Source of the DNA: Bacteroidota bacterium
GTDB taxonomy: Bacteria > Bacteroidota > Bacteroidia > Cytophagales > Cyclobacteriaceae
NCBI GenBank assembly: GCA_013285945.1
Contig: JABDGP010000010.1
Location: 1-59,445 of the forward strand
DNA: 59,445 nt
Direction of reading: 5' to 3'
This document shows, in pieces, positions 51,446-59,445 of this stretch (position 1 is its first letter; every line of letters starts with the position of its first letter). The translations under genes were made by a program, and so were the position numbers. The notes under the pieces are model-generated. The model worked only from the letters and a program-made list of their open reading frames with translations. It ran no database searches and was not told the DNA's origin.

Positions 51446-51498
51446 GGTTTTAGAATGGGAGTATTTTTACAAAATTGAACGATAAAGACCGAATACCA

Positions 51499-52125
51499 AT
51501 GCCTTTAAAGGAATTTCATAAAACGGGAGAACAGAGCGGCTGGGCAGTATGGCGCATTGATGAGACAGAAGCCCAACTCACCAGCGGCATTACTGGCACT
51601 CCTCCTCATGAGATTACCCACGAAAAGAAAAAACTGGAATGGCTCGCTGGCCGCCAGCTTTTGATCTCTCTTTCCAATCATCTTGGCTTGCGTTTCTTTG
51701 GCATTATTAAAGACAATTTCGGAAAACCTTTTTTGGAAAAATACCCTCATCACATTTCGCTTTCACATTCGTATCCCTTTGTAGCTGCCCAGATTGATAT
51801 GTATCAGTCGGTTGGCATTGATTTGGAACAGCCCAAAGAAAAACTTTTGAAAATAGCATCACGTATTTTATCGCCGATAGAACTTGCCGATGCGGGAGCC
51901 GACAGAATAAAACATTGTGTGTACTGGTGTGCTAAAGAAACGATGTACAAAATCCACGGTTTGGGTGGCCTTCATTTCTCCAACCAATTGAACATAGCGC
52001 CATTTCTTTTGCAAGAAGAAGGAAATCTCAACGGAGTGATTTCATCGGATGGCCAAAAGAGAGACGTGAGATTAGGCTATCAGCTGTGTCCGGATTATGT
52101 ACTGGTTTTCACTTTAACAGTATAA
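51499..52125 (+). CDS. 4'-phosphopantetheinyl transferase superfamily protein
   Basis: The protein transfers the phosphopantetheine arm from coenzyme A to a carrier-protein serine. The magnesium-binding GIDLEQ (equivalent of GVDIE), FLxP-like ILSPIELA and the WCAKETMYKIHG motif (equivalent of W-x-x-KEA-x-x-K) are in order, in the larger Sfp-type layout. I prefer the ATG at 51499 (208 residues, MPLKEFHKTG); a TTG at 51475 would add eight residues. The target could be AcpP at 24.7 kb or another carrier protein. It converges on the DUF5723 gene with one base between stops. Confidence 0.9.
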   Translation: MPLKEFHKTGEQSGWAVWRIDETEAQLTSGITGTPPHEITHEKKKLEWLAGRQLLISLSNHLGLRFFGIIKDNFGKPFLEKYPHHISLSHSYPFVAAQIDMYQSVGIDLEQPKEKLLKIASRILSPIELADAGADRIKHCVYWCAKETMYKIHGLGGLHFSNQLNIAPFLLQEEGNLNGVISSDGQKRDVRLGYQLCPDYVLVFTLTV

Positions 52126-52126
52126 A

Positions 52127-53689
52127 TCAAGAATCTGTTTTGGGCTGTGGTTTTTTCTTATTCTTTTTTCTACCCTTCTTCTTAAAATCAGAAGCCTTTG
52201 CAGTGTTTTTGGCAATGCTCTTACCTTTTTTGGTTTGAAAATCGCCGCCACTCACGCCTGTTGAAACTGCTTGTTTTCCATTTTTCGTTTGAAATTGTTC
52301 GGCGGTAGGATCTCCTTTGATGTCATGTTTTTTATCCCATCCAAACACAAAATTCATTCCGACCCTGACATTAAAAAATTGAGTAGAATTGGCAAATGTA
52401 TTTAGGTTACCTCCCGAAAACGGGATTCGTAAAAGATTGTCGCCTACCATAAACAATTGAACAGGAGTAAGGTTGAGGGAGACTCCAGCACCAATGTTGT
52501 TATAGGAATTATTAGACACCGTATAACTTCCCGCCAGGCTAAGAATACTTCCGAAATGTTTGTTAGCACCAACGGTAATTCCGGTGGACATTCGTCCTTT
52601 GAAAATCTCGGAAAATAACACGGCCGCCAGCGTAAGCTGACGATTCAATGTATAGCTACCATTCACATACATGTGCGCTGGGATTGGCGTGCGATAACTG
52701 CCAATTGGTGCCTGCTGAACTTTGAAGTTTTTTTGAATGGAATCGCCCTGAGCTTGCAGATAATTATTATTCGATTTAATTATTTGACTCAAATCCACAC
52801 CTTGAAAATTGTATTTGGCTTTTGATGGATCAAGTGAATATCCATAGGTATTGTTTTTCCAATTTATACTTCCAAGGTCAATAATGCTTGCGGCCACGGT
52901 AAGTTTGGGAGTCACTTTGTAGGTGGCACCAAGGTCAAGAGCAAACCCGTTATTTTTTAAGTAGTCATTTAACTTAAATGAATAACCGGATTGTGTGAAA
53001 TTATAAATTCCTGAAGTGCGCACGTCCATCCCCGCAGTTGCTGTCAGAGCATAAGTAGAATTATCTGTCGTTAAATTAAAAGATGAGTTCTGCGTTGTCA
53101 CATTTTCAAGGCCCTTGAGGTATTTGATTCGCGCACCAAAAGTCAACGCACTGGTCGGGGAGTAAGCTGCACCGATTGAAGTTTGTAAGTAGGTCAATGA
53201 CTCGGCTTTGGGGCTCATTGAAAGAGTAGTGGTTCCGGTGGCACCTGCGACAGGAGCATTCCCATTAATAAAAATACCCAACAGGTCTTTAGGTAGCATC
53301 AGGCGATTGTAGGTTTTTGCTTGGGCATTAAGCGTGAGATAAAATTGTTTGTGGACGCGTAAACCCAATCGCAGCAAATCAACCGCGAGAGCCTGTGTGA
53401 TATAGTTCTTTGGCTTTATTTTACTATTCAGTTTGGTAAGGTCGGCATTTACTGTTCCATCGGGCTGTTTGCTGATCACATCATTATAGGAAAACCCATT
53501 GTTGGCATAATATGCCATTACCGAGCTCGCTGGTAGGCCAAAAGAAAAACTGTATTTCGGGATGGCAGACGGGTTGTTGTCGTTGGTCTGAGGTAAGCTA
53601 TTCATGAAAGTCAGGGTGCCTTCATTTTGTGAATATCCTGTGGATGCCCCTAATAAAATGATCACCCCGATTAGCCAGCTATTTTTCAT
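52127..53689 (-). CDS. DUF5723 family outer-membrane beta-barrel protein
   Basis: The 520-residue protein has a signal peptide (MKNSWLIGVIILLGASTGYSQ), then the DUF5723 start (GTLTFMNSLPQTNDNNPSAIPKYSFSFGLPASSVMAYYANNG). The body has many alternating-hydrophobicity strands of a barrel (LTVAASIIDLGSINWKNN, SLAGSYTVSNNSYNNIGAGVSL). Beyond the barrel lies a lysine-rich disordered tail of about 70 residues (KKGKSIAKN, KKKGRKKNKKKPQPK). Its start overlaps the stop of the lipoprotein gene by one base. Family function is unknown; surface location is inferred. Confidence 0.88.
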   Translation of the reverse strand: MKNSWLIGVIILLGASTGYSQNEGTLTFMNSLPQTNDNNPSAIPKYSFSFGLPASSVMAYYANNGFSYNDVISKQPDGTVNADLTKLNSKIKPKNYITQALAVDLLRLGLRVHKQFYLTLNAQAKTYNRLMLPKDLLGIFINGNAPVAGATGTTTLSMSPKAESLTYLQTSIGAAYSPTSALTFGARIKYLKGLENVTTQNSSFNLTTDNSTYALTATAGMDVRTSGIYNFTQSGYSFKLNDYLKNNGFALDLGATYKVTPKLTVAASIIDLGSINWKNNTYGYSLDPSKAKYNFQGVDLSQIIKSNNNYLQAQGDSIQKNFKVQQAPIGSYRTPIPAHMYVNGSYTLNRQLTLAAVLFSEIFKGRMSTGITVGANKHFGSILSLAGSYTVSNNSYNNIGAGVSLNLTPVQLFMVGDNLLRIPFSGGNLNTFANSTQFFNVRVGMNFVFGWDKKHDIKGDPTAEQFQTKNGKQAVSTGVSGGDFQTKKGKSIAKNTAKASDFKKKGRKKNKKKPQPKTDS

Positions 53690-55251
53690 CAGAAGGTGGT
53701 AGTAAGTTTGAGTTTTATGAGCATGCCGATCTTGGCTGTGAGAGTATATTGTGATTTAAATTTTACATCGGTAGAAGTGCTGCTACTTCCTGAGGTATTC
53801 ATTCGAGCGACTAAAATCATTTTAGATGCTTGAAATAATTTGTTGATTTTATTAGTATCTAAATCCAAATTCTGATCATATACCCCGGCCGATTGTAAAG
53901 CTCCTGAGGTGTCAACTGTACTCCCTTTAACAATTGGATTCTGGCTGCTGGAAAGAAGAGAATCAAGTACTTTGTTGTTTTTATCCAATAAATACAATTG
54001 CAGGCTTGCACTTAACGGTATTTGGTTGGTGATTGAAGTTTGTAAAGTCGCCACATCAACCAGGGTCTGATTTATTGTAGACAGATTCAAAGTCACGGTG
54101 TCTGTGAGCAAGATATTCGAGGCACTCCCGTATAACGGAATTTCGATATGCATTTTTACCCTGAGTTGACTTGTGTCAGCCATGTAATTTGTGCCGCCTG
54201 TAAGCCCGGCGTTAATTCTCCCACTTACCTGATAGGCTAGTTGTGTAGGAGCAAAGTTGAGCACCTCAGGTACATTGGTGACAGTCACAGTAGTTGTCGC
54301 TGATGTTCCTAAAACTATTGGATAATTTGTTTGTACCGGATTTGAAGGCGTGATAGTAATAGGAATTGATCCGCTCGGCTTCTTGGCCAAGAGTGTTATA
54401 AAATTAACTTGTAGCGGAACCACATAATCATTGATTGCCGTCAAATTGATGATGGGCTGCTTGAAGCTAACCTGAGTTCCATTAATTAATGAATTGCCAA
54501 ATGCACCCAGGTTTATAGTTTGAATAGGAGGTGTGACTGTCTGATCTCCAAAAAAACCTTTGATGTAAGTAAAGTCGAGGCCTGTAAGTGACAAATCGAC
54601 TTTTACGTTTGTTCCTGAAGGAATTGTAACGGTATTCGAATTTTGTTTTATTACCAAGGTTAATTGCAAGGTGAACCGGTTTGCTACAACGCTTTTGAAT
54701 GTATAACCGACCAGGGAAATAGCGCCCGTTCCACTGGCTTCTACATTAAAGAAGTTACCGTTTGAATCGAGAAATTCAGGAATAGACATCAAGACTGAAT
54801 ATTTGAAACCCGGATTTTGGGGCGCCAAACTCATGTCATAATTTAATACTCCACTTTTAAAACCGATTTCATTAAGCAACTCTGGCGAGATTGGAAGGCT
54901 TACAGGAGAGCTGGTTATAGTGGAGTTATAGTCCGACGGAACAGGAGGGAAGGTTCCAGAAGGTACTCCGAGAAAGTGGGTCGTAGTTACATCAGGAATC
55001 ACCACAAGGTTGCGTATATCACGAGATTCCAATTCCTGATCATAAGAAAGATAAATCAGCCCGTCGGGGTAAACCTTTACATAAGTTGAATCTTGTTGTG
55101 AAAAAAGATCTGTAAGGCCAATGCTCCCCTGTAATAATGGCAAGGCTACCGTCGGCTGTGAAGAAAGGCCTTTGATGTTATAATCGTTGTTATTAATCGA
55201 ACATCCTGTTATGACAAGCAGGCAAAGAAAGTAGGTAAAGGGTCTGGTCAT
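53689..55251 (-). CDS. Lipoprotein of unknown function
   Basis: The 520-residue product has a lipoprotein signal (MTRPFTYFLCLLVITGC) with lipobox VITGC and acylated Cys17. The mature part is beta-rich with Thr/Ser/Asn-rich strands (LTLQLTLVIKQNSNTVTIPSGTNVKVDLSL-type, VTVTNVPEVLNFAPTQLAYQVSGRI), suggesting an extracellular beta-sandwich array. I do not recognise a family. It is the first gene of a two-gene operon with the DUF5723 barrel, a lipoprotein-barrel pairing typical of Bacteroidota surface systems. Confidence 0.8.
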   Translation of the reverse strand: MTRPFTYFLCLLVITGCSINNNDYNIKGLSSQPTVALPLLQGSIGLTDLFSQQDSTYVKVYPDGLIYLSYDQELESRDIRNLVVIPDVTTTHFLGVPSGTFPPVPSDYNSTITSSPVSLPISPELLNEIGFKSGVLNYDMSLAPQNPGFKYSVLMSIPEFLDSNGNFFNVEASGTGAISLVGYTFKSVVANRFTLQLTLVIKQNSNTVTIPSGTNVKVDLSLTGLDFTYIKGFFGDQTVTPPIQTINLGAFGNSLINGTQVSFKQPIINLTAINDYVVPLQVNFITLLAKKPSGSIPITITPSNPVQTNYPIVLGTSATTTVTVTNVPEVLNFAPTQLAYQVSGRINAGLTGGTNYMADTSQLRVKMHIEIPLYGSASNILLTDTVTLNLSTINQTLVDVATLQTSITNQIPLSASLQLYLLDKNNKVLDSLLSSSQNPIVKGSTVDTSGALQSAGVYDQNLDLDTNKINKLFQASKMILVARMNTSGSSSTSTDVKFKSQYTLTAKIGMLIKLKLTTTF

Positions 55252-55369
55252 TAAATTGTTCGTTTCGGAATAAATAATCTACTAGCATAAAAGGTAACTT
55301 ATATTACGCCCCACTCTCATATCCTATGGTGAAAGTAGCATAATTTTATTTAAACAATTCAACTGAGAA

Positions 55370-55389
55370 CCTAGGCTTTAGAGCCCAGG
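55370..55389. other. Hairpin in the gap between the lipoprotein gene and tRNA-Arg
   Basis: CCTAGGCT (55370-55377) pairs with AGCCCAGG (55382-55389), one mismatch and a four-base loop; flanking CAAC/GTTG can extend it. It lies in a 261-base gap upstream of the lipoprotein operon in which I see no gene. Purpose unknown. Confidence 0.35.
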
Positions 55390-55512
55390 CTGTTGAAGTA
55401 ATGAGGAGAGTAAAGTTAGGGGAGTTATTTACACCATTTTCCTAACTGAAAAAGACCTTGACAAAATGTCCACCTTCGACAATGATATCATGAAAATAAT
55501 ATTTCCATTTTG

Positions 55513-55584
55513 TAGCCCCGGTAGGAATCGAACCTACATCTTCAGAATCGGAATCTGAAATTCTATCCATTGAAATACGGAGCC
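55513..55584 (-). tRNA. tRNA-Arg (CCG anticodon)
   Basis: Read on the minus strand the 72-base sequence folds as a cloverleaf: acceptor GGCTCCG with CGGGGCT, D-arm TTTCAATGGATAGAA, anticodon stem TCAGA/TCTGA with loop TTCCGAT giving anticodon CCG, and T-arm TGTAGGTTCGATTCCTACC with discriminator A. It reads the rare CGG codon. CCA is not encoded. Confidence 0.95.
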
Positions 55585-55661
55585 AATTTGATTACTTCGA
55601 TGCAAAAATAGAGAAAGGTCAACAGGGGAAAAAATTTATTTCGCCATCCAATCTATAAGCC

Positions 55662-56378
55662 ATGAGCATCCAGTCACTTCATCAAGCGCTTCTTACCGAA
55701 ATCAAGAAGAATTCAGGGCAAGCCACGCAACATACTTTTCAAGACAATTACCTTGGCAATAGCCACCCTCGCTATGCAATCAGCACGCCCAAACTGCGAA
55801 GTGTCGGCAAGGCGTGGATAAAAGCTAACGTTCTTTCGCCTAAAGAATTTCTTGGGTTGATAACGGCATTGATGAAAGCTCCGTCAGGTACAGAAAAAAT
55901 GATGGCAGGCATTCTGCTTGATTATTCAGGCAAGGAACGGATGTCTTTCGATCCGAAAATTCTCAACCAATGGCTAAATAATCTGGAGGGCTGGGCCGAA
56001 ATAGATACCGTTTGCTATGGCCACTTCAGCGCAGATCAGATTTTGGAAGATTGGTTGCGTTGGACAAAACTTTTATCACAATTGAACAAAAGCAAGAATA
56101 TCAATAAGCGCAGAGCTTCTTTGGTTTTGCTATGCAAAGCGCTTACGCGATCAGACGACAAACGACTTGCAGCCTTGACATTTCAATTCATAGAAGAGCT
56201 CAAACATGAAAAAGAAATCCTCATTACAAAAGCTGTCTCGTGGACATTGCGTAGCATGGTGAAATTGCACCGCGCTGCACTGAAAAAGTATGTTGAAGAA
56301 AACAAAGCTACGCTACCGGCAATAGCCGTGCGTGAGACTCTGACAAAATTGAAAACAGGAAGGAAGACGGCGAAATAG
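55662..56378 (+). CDS. AlkD-like DNA alkylation repair protein
   Basis: The 238-residue protein has the all-helical HEAT-like architecture of AlkD glycosylases, which excise alkylated bases. Conserved stretches include NYLGNSHPRYAISTPKLRSVGKAW, MMAGILLDYSGKER, and the DNA-contacting segment WAEIDTVCYGHF with the tryptophan-aspartate region, then SKNINKRRASLVLLCKAL and ITKAVSWTLRSMVKLHRAAL. The lesion spectrum cannot be inferred. It stands between tRNA-Arg and the DUF2007 gene. Confidence 0.9.
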   Translation: MSIQSLHQALLTEIKKNSGQATQHTFQDNYLGNSHPRYAISTPKLRSVGKAWIKANVLSPKEFLGLITALMKAPSGTEKMMAGILLDYSGKERMSFDPKILNQWLNNLEGWAEIDTVCYGHFSADQILEDWLRWTKLLSQLNKSKNINKRRASLVLLCKALTRSDDKRLAALTFQFIEELKHEKEILITKAVSWTLRSMVKLHRAALKKYVEENKATLPAIAVRETLTKLKTGRKTAK

Positions 56379-56431
56379 CTCAAATCATCCTTTGTTCTTA
56401 AAATCACTTTTATTAATTGTAACTTGATGGG

Positions 56432-56677
56432 ATGTACCTCGAAGTACCCGATTCACAAGAAAAGATAATCGTCTTTCGCGCATATCACATAGCCGTGGAG
56501 GCCAACTTGGCCAAAACTAAACTAGATGCATATGGCATTCCCTGTTTTCTTTCTGGGGAGAACTTCGGTAATCTTTACCCTATTAGCAACGATGTGTTCC
56601 CGGGAGTACGGCTTCACCTGTTTGAAGTAGACTCAGCGCAGGCCACCGAAATATTGAAAGATGAAACTGAAAGCTAA
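56432..56677 (+). CDS. DUF2007 domain-containing protein
   Basis: The 81-residue protein (EKIIVFRAYHIAVEANLAKTKLDAYGIPCFLSGENFGNLYP) carries the DUF2007 pattern, thought to be a small regulatory domain related to PII-like folds, with VFPGVRLHLFEVDSAQATEIL at the end. The ATG at 56432 gives a full-length domain. It ends four bases inside the stop region of the convergent metal-binding lipoprotein gene. Role unknown. Confidence 0.88.
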   Translation: MYLEVPDSQEKIIVFRAYHIAVEANLAKTKLDAYGIPCFLSGENFGNLYPISNDVFPGVRLHLFEVDSAQATEILKDETES

Positions 56678-57672
56678 TGATGATGAGCGTCTTCTTTAGC
56701 TCCTGGTGTCATCCCTTCTTGAACATTAATTACAAAATCTGCGGTGTGAACTTGCCCCTCGGTCTTAAATTGTAACCAGCCTCGAAAAATACCAGCCTTG
56801 CCAAATGTTGTATGTAAGTCGAGCCTGCCCTTGGCTACGTTTGGGTGAACATGCAAATAATTTTGGGTGTCTTCGCTAATCACAACTATGTGAGCCTTTG
56901 CTGATAAATAATCTTCAAGCTGATCGGCAGGAATTTCTTTTCCGCCCTTTTTTACAATTGCCGAAATATGAGACGTGCCCTCACTGAAAAAATTCCCGCT
57001 CTCAGTTACCAGAGAGACTTCATATCCGTCGGTTGTACTTGTTAATTTTTCAGTAGTATAATGTTGGTCTTTAAAAGGAGTTCCTGCTACATGCAACTCA
57101 CTCCTGTCCAGTTGATGATCTGCACCGCTTGGTAAATAGTCGGCAAACAAGACGTAATCCCCGCCTTGATTGAAACGAGTTTCACTTTGAAATTTTCCTT
57201 TGGAATAGTTCTCATCTTTTGCCAAAACCTTAATGTGATAAGATCCATCGGCCTGAGGTTCGGGATGAATATGATCAAAGTAAGAAAGGTCTTTGCTAAC
57301 TACTATCAAATGGATTTTCTTATCATGCTGAACGTCTAAAGAGACAGTTTCATTTTCGTGACCTTTAATAGAAGGGGTAAGTGAAAGTATTGCCGGCTTA
57401 TTGGCTTCTATTTCTGGTATTGCTTTGAAGATCATGAAATATTCATTCACTTCTTTACTTTCGGCTACTAGTTCTAGTTTCATGCCACACTTAGGGCAAG
57501 TGTCTCCACTTTTACCTGTTACGTCCGGATGCATCGGACAAACATATTTGTCGGCTTCTGGGCCGGTAACTTCGATGGCTTGATCGTGTGTTTTTTTATG
57601 GTCGCAGGAAGAAATTAAAAATGCTGAACTTGTCAGAGCAATCAGTACTATAGACCTAAGTAGTTTCTTCAT
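56674..57672 (-). CDS. Heavy-metal-binding-domain lipoprotein
   Basis: The 332-residue lipoprotein starts MKKLLRSIVLIALTSSAFL with lipobox ISSC and acylated Cys23. Residues about 43-66 form a small heavy-metal-binding domain (YVCPMHPDVTGKSGDTCPKCGMKL) with Cys, Met and His ligands, as in copper and zinc proteins. Two beta-sandwich repeats follow with conserved His motifs (SYFDHIHPEPQADGSYHI and NYLHVHPNVAKGRLDLHTTFGKAG), and a His-rich end (KEDAHHH). It is divergent from the DUF2911/barrel gene at 57758, which points to a shared metal-handling role at the outer envelope (inference). Confidence 0.88.
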   Translation of the reverse strand: MKKLLRSIVLIALTSSAFLISSCDHKKTHDQAIEVTGPEADKYVCPMHPDVTGKSGDTCPKCGMKLELVAESKEVNEYFMIFKAIPEIEANKPAILSLTPSIKGHENETVSLDVQHDKKIHLIVVSKDLSYFDHIHPEPQADGSYHIKVLAKDENYSKGKFQSETRFNQGGDYVLFADYLPSGADHQLDRSELHVAGTPFKDQHYTTEKLTSTTDGYEVSLVTESGNFFSEGTSHISAIVKKGGKEIPADQLEDYLSAKAHIVVISEDTQNYLHVHPNVAKGRLDLHTTFGKAGIFRGWLQFKTEGQVHTADFVINVQEGMTPGAKEDAHHH

Positions 57673-57757
57673 CAGTATGATATTTTTTGAATACGGCTTT
57701 TCGAAATTAACATTTCATTCACAGCCAAATATAGGATTTGATCGTTAATTGCTCATC

Positions 57758-59445
57758 ATGAAAAAAATTACTTCTATTTTAAATTTGATATTGATGCTTG
57801 GGTCAATAGTTGGGTTTTCACAAACTCAGGATACTACACGCGGCAGCATTCCGTCGGTGGCAGATTTGGCTATTGGAAAAGTACGTTTCCGCATAGGTTA
57901 TTATTCACCTTCCGTCCGCGGCCGGGTAATCTGGGGAGGATTAGTTCCTTATGATCAAGTTTGGGTAACAGGTGCTCATAGTGCCACAGCCATTGAGCTG
58001 AGCGTGCCAGTTGAAGTTAATGGCAAAGAAATAAAAGCAGGTAAGTACGCCTTGTTTACTATTCCCTCAAAAGATCGCTGGACGATTATTCTTAATAAAA
58101 ACTTCGAACAACATCTGACCGATGATTATTCGGAGAAAGAGGATGTTGTCCGCCTTACTGTGCCGGTGACTGAATCGCCTCATCATGAACGGTTGCGATA
58201 TTATTGGCGTCAGATTGACGAAACGAATGTTGAGATAATTATTGTTTGGGAGAAAATTAAAGTGTCCTTTCCACTTAAACTTTTGTCGGCCAAGCCAACG
58301 TATAAAATATCAAAATCAAAAATACTTGGCGCAATTGACAAGCCGATGAATATGCCAGGCATGAAGATGATGACGCATGCATTCTCGAAGAGTTTGCCAA
58401 TGAACCGCAACGGCTCCGGCACTGGCTGGCTACCCGATGCCACACCAATGTACGCGTGGATGAAAAGTAAGAATTCGTGGAACTACATGTATCATGGCGC
58501 GTTGTTTGTCCGCCAGAATTGGCAAAACCTGAATAATAATTTTAATAGTGGGGGTAAGCAATTTGATGCGACAGGTTGGGCTATGGGTATGGCCCAAAAA
58601 CAGGTGGGAGGAAACGGACTGTTGTTATTGCGTGGAATGTTTTCCATCGACCCCATAACCGAAGGAGGTAATGGCTATCCACTGTTGTTTCAAACCGGCG
58701 AATCGTATAATGGCAAGCCTTTGGTAAACCGACAGCACCCGCATGATTTATTTTCTGAACTAGCAGTAGCTTACACGCAAAGAATTAACAACGACATTGA
58801 TGTATCGGTTTATGTTGGATATCCGGGAGAACCTGCACTCGGGCCAACGGCATTCATGCATCGTATTTCAGCTATCAACAATCCTGATGCGCCATTGGGT
58901 CATCACTGGCAAGATGCAACCCATATTACTTTTGGTGTGGCAACGTTTGGTATTCGCTACAAGAAATTCAAAATAGAGACATCCTCATTTACCGGCCAGG
59001 AGCCAGATGAAAACCGCTATAATTTTGATAAGCCGCGATTTGACAGTTACAGCTATAGACTTTCTTACGCCCCCTCCCAAAATTTTGTACTGCAAGCATC
59101 ACATGCGTTCATTAAGAATCCCGAGGCTTTGGTACCAGCACAAAATGTTAATCGATCAACTGCCTCCGTTATTTATTCGAAAAAAAGGACGGGAAATAAC
59201 TTATTAACAGCCGCATTGGTCTGGGGATATAACAATGAAGGAGCAAACCATCAGGAGCAATCTATCCTTGCTGAAGGTAATTACCAGTTAAAAACAACAA
59301 CAGTGTACAGCCGGTATGAATGGGTGAATAAATCTACCGAAGAATTAAAACTGACTTCGCTGGGAGATCAAATCTTAGCCATTCAATCTTTCACTGTGGG
59401 TGTCAATCGAAGTATATCTTCTTGGCTCAAAACTAATATCGCAAT
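57758..59445 (+). CDS. DUF2911 domain fused to an outer-membrane beta-barrel (cut by window edge)
   Basis: An open frame runs from the ATG at 57758 to the window end, at least 562 codons with no stop. A signal peptide (MKKITSILNLILMLGSIVGFSQ) is followed by a DUF2911 domain (residues about 27-155; GKVRFRIGYYSPSVRGRVIWGGLVPYDQVWVTGAHSAT, NGKEIKAGKYALFTIPSKDRWTIILNK). From about residue 185 a Met-rich segment (DKPMNMPGMKMMTH) leads into a second domain (TPMYAWM, GMAQKQVGGNGLLLLRGMFS, VNRQHPHDLFSELAVAY, LGPTAFMHRISA) typical of a family of outer-membrane proteins often found beside copper-resistance genes. The C-terminus is not seen. Confidence 0.85.
   Translation, partial: MKKITSILNLILMLGSIVGFSQTQDTTRGSIPSVADLAIGKVRFRIGYYSPSVRGRVIWGGLVPYDQVWVTGAHSATAIELSVPVEVNGKEIKAGKYALFTIPSKDRWTIILNKNFEQHLTDDYSEKEDVVRLTVPVTESPHHERLRYYWRQIDETNVEIIIVWEKIKVSFPLKLLSAKPTYKISKSKILGAIDKPMNMPGMKMMTHAFSKSLPMNRNGSGTGWLPDATPMYAWMKSKNSWNYMYHGALFVRQNWQNLNNNFNSGGKQFDATGWAMGMAQKQVGGNGLLLLRGMFSIDPITEGGNGYPLLFQTGESYNGKPLVNRQHPHDLFSELAVAYTQRINNDIDVSVYVGYPGEPALGPTAFMHRISAINNPDAPLGHHWQDATHITFGVATFGIRYKKFKIETSSFTGQEPDENRYNFDKPRFDSYSYRLSYAPSQNFVLQASHAFIKNPEALVPAQNVNRSTASVIYSKKRTGNNLLTAALVWGYNNEGANHQEQSILAEGNYQLKTTTVYSRYEWVNKSTEELKLTSLGDQILAIQSFTVGVNRSISSWLKTNIA

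Noticed and set aside
1-59445. Insertion sequences, prophage, integrons or CRISPR arrays
   Set aside because: No transposase, integrase, phage structural gene or regularly spaced direct repeat was seen on either strand.

Overview
The window reads as a chromosomal segment of a Bacteroidota bacterium, most likely a Cytophagales-type lineage. Evidence: many Bacteroidota-centred families (DUF4252, DUF4199-like, GSCFA, IPExxxVDY, DUF5723), a tmRNA with the tag GENTYAMAA, starts preceded by A-rich tracts rather than Shine-Dalgarno sequences, and several upstream regions fitting the Bacteroidota -33 TTTG / -7 TAnnTTTG promoter. The assignment comes from recognising families by eye, not from database searches. 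I see no phage, transposase, CRISPR array or rRNA operon. Coding density is high and both window ends cut through genes.

Layout. 1-9.0 kb: a cut membrane-protein gene (-), a TPR sensor kinase, a Lys/Ala-rich histone H1-like protein (-), recA, and a very large secreted TPR-CHAT protein. 9.1-16.1 kb: an ECF sigma factor overlapping an anti-sigma-like membrane gene, two DUF4252 genes, an ABC exporter, two DUF4199-like membrane genes, a dolichol-phosphate-mannose-type glycosyltransferase and an apparently frameshifted membrane gene. 16.1-28.6 kb: tmRNA, a rhomboid protease, a DUF502 protein, miaA, an MBL-fold hydrolase followed by an RqcH/NFACT protein, pyruvate kinase with an IPExxxVDY protein, the acpP-fabF-rnc cluster, a sulfite-oxidase-like fold protein, arfB and exonuclease III.

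28.7-41.6 kb: a GSCFA protein, a DUF255 thioredoxin-domain protein, a GT39-like glycosyltransferase with GtrA, an SRPBCC protein, ileS-lspA-fRMsr, and a Tat-exported PLP aminotransferase. 41.6-46.3 kb: aldose 1-epimerase followed by tightly overlapping pxpB-pxpC-pxpA and an Nramp-superfamily transporter lacking the metal-binding motifs, which looks like a 5-oxoproline uptake and hydrolysis operon. 46.3-59.4 kb: a pentameric ligand-gated ion channel homologue, dtd, an IscA-like protein missing two of three cysteines, folB-divIVA, a WD40 protein, a phosphopantetheinyl transferase, a DUF5723/lipoprotein surface pair, tRNA-Arg(CCG), an AlkD-like protein, a DUF2007 protein, and a divergent pair: a heavy-metal-binding lipoprotein and a DUF2911/outer-membrane-barrel fusion that runs off the window.

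Two features cut across the gene list. First, a structured intergenic repeat of about 90-120 nt occurs four times (9107, 13222, 16228, 50408) in both orientations, with two conserved, mutually similar cores around a variable middle; one copy carries small TCCCGA...TCGGGA palindromes inside both cores. Second, ileS contains two stretches of repeat-like DNA in frame. Three ribosome-rescue functions (tmRNA, RqcH, ArfB) lie within 11.5 kb.
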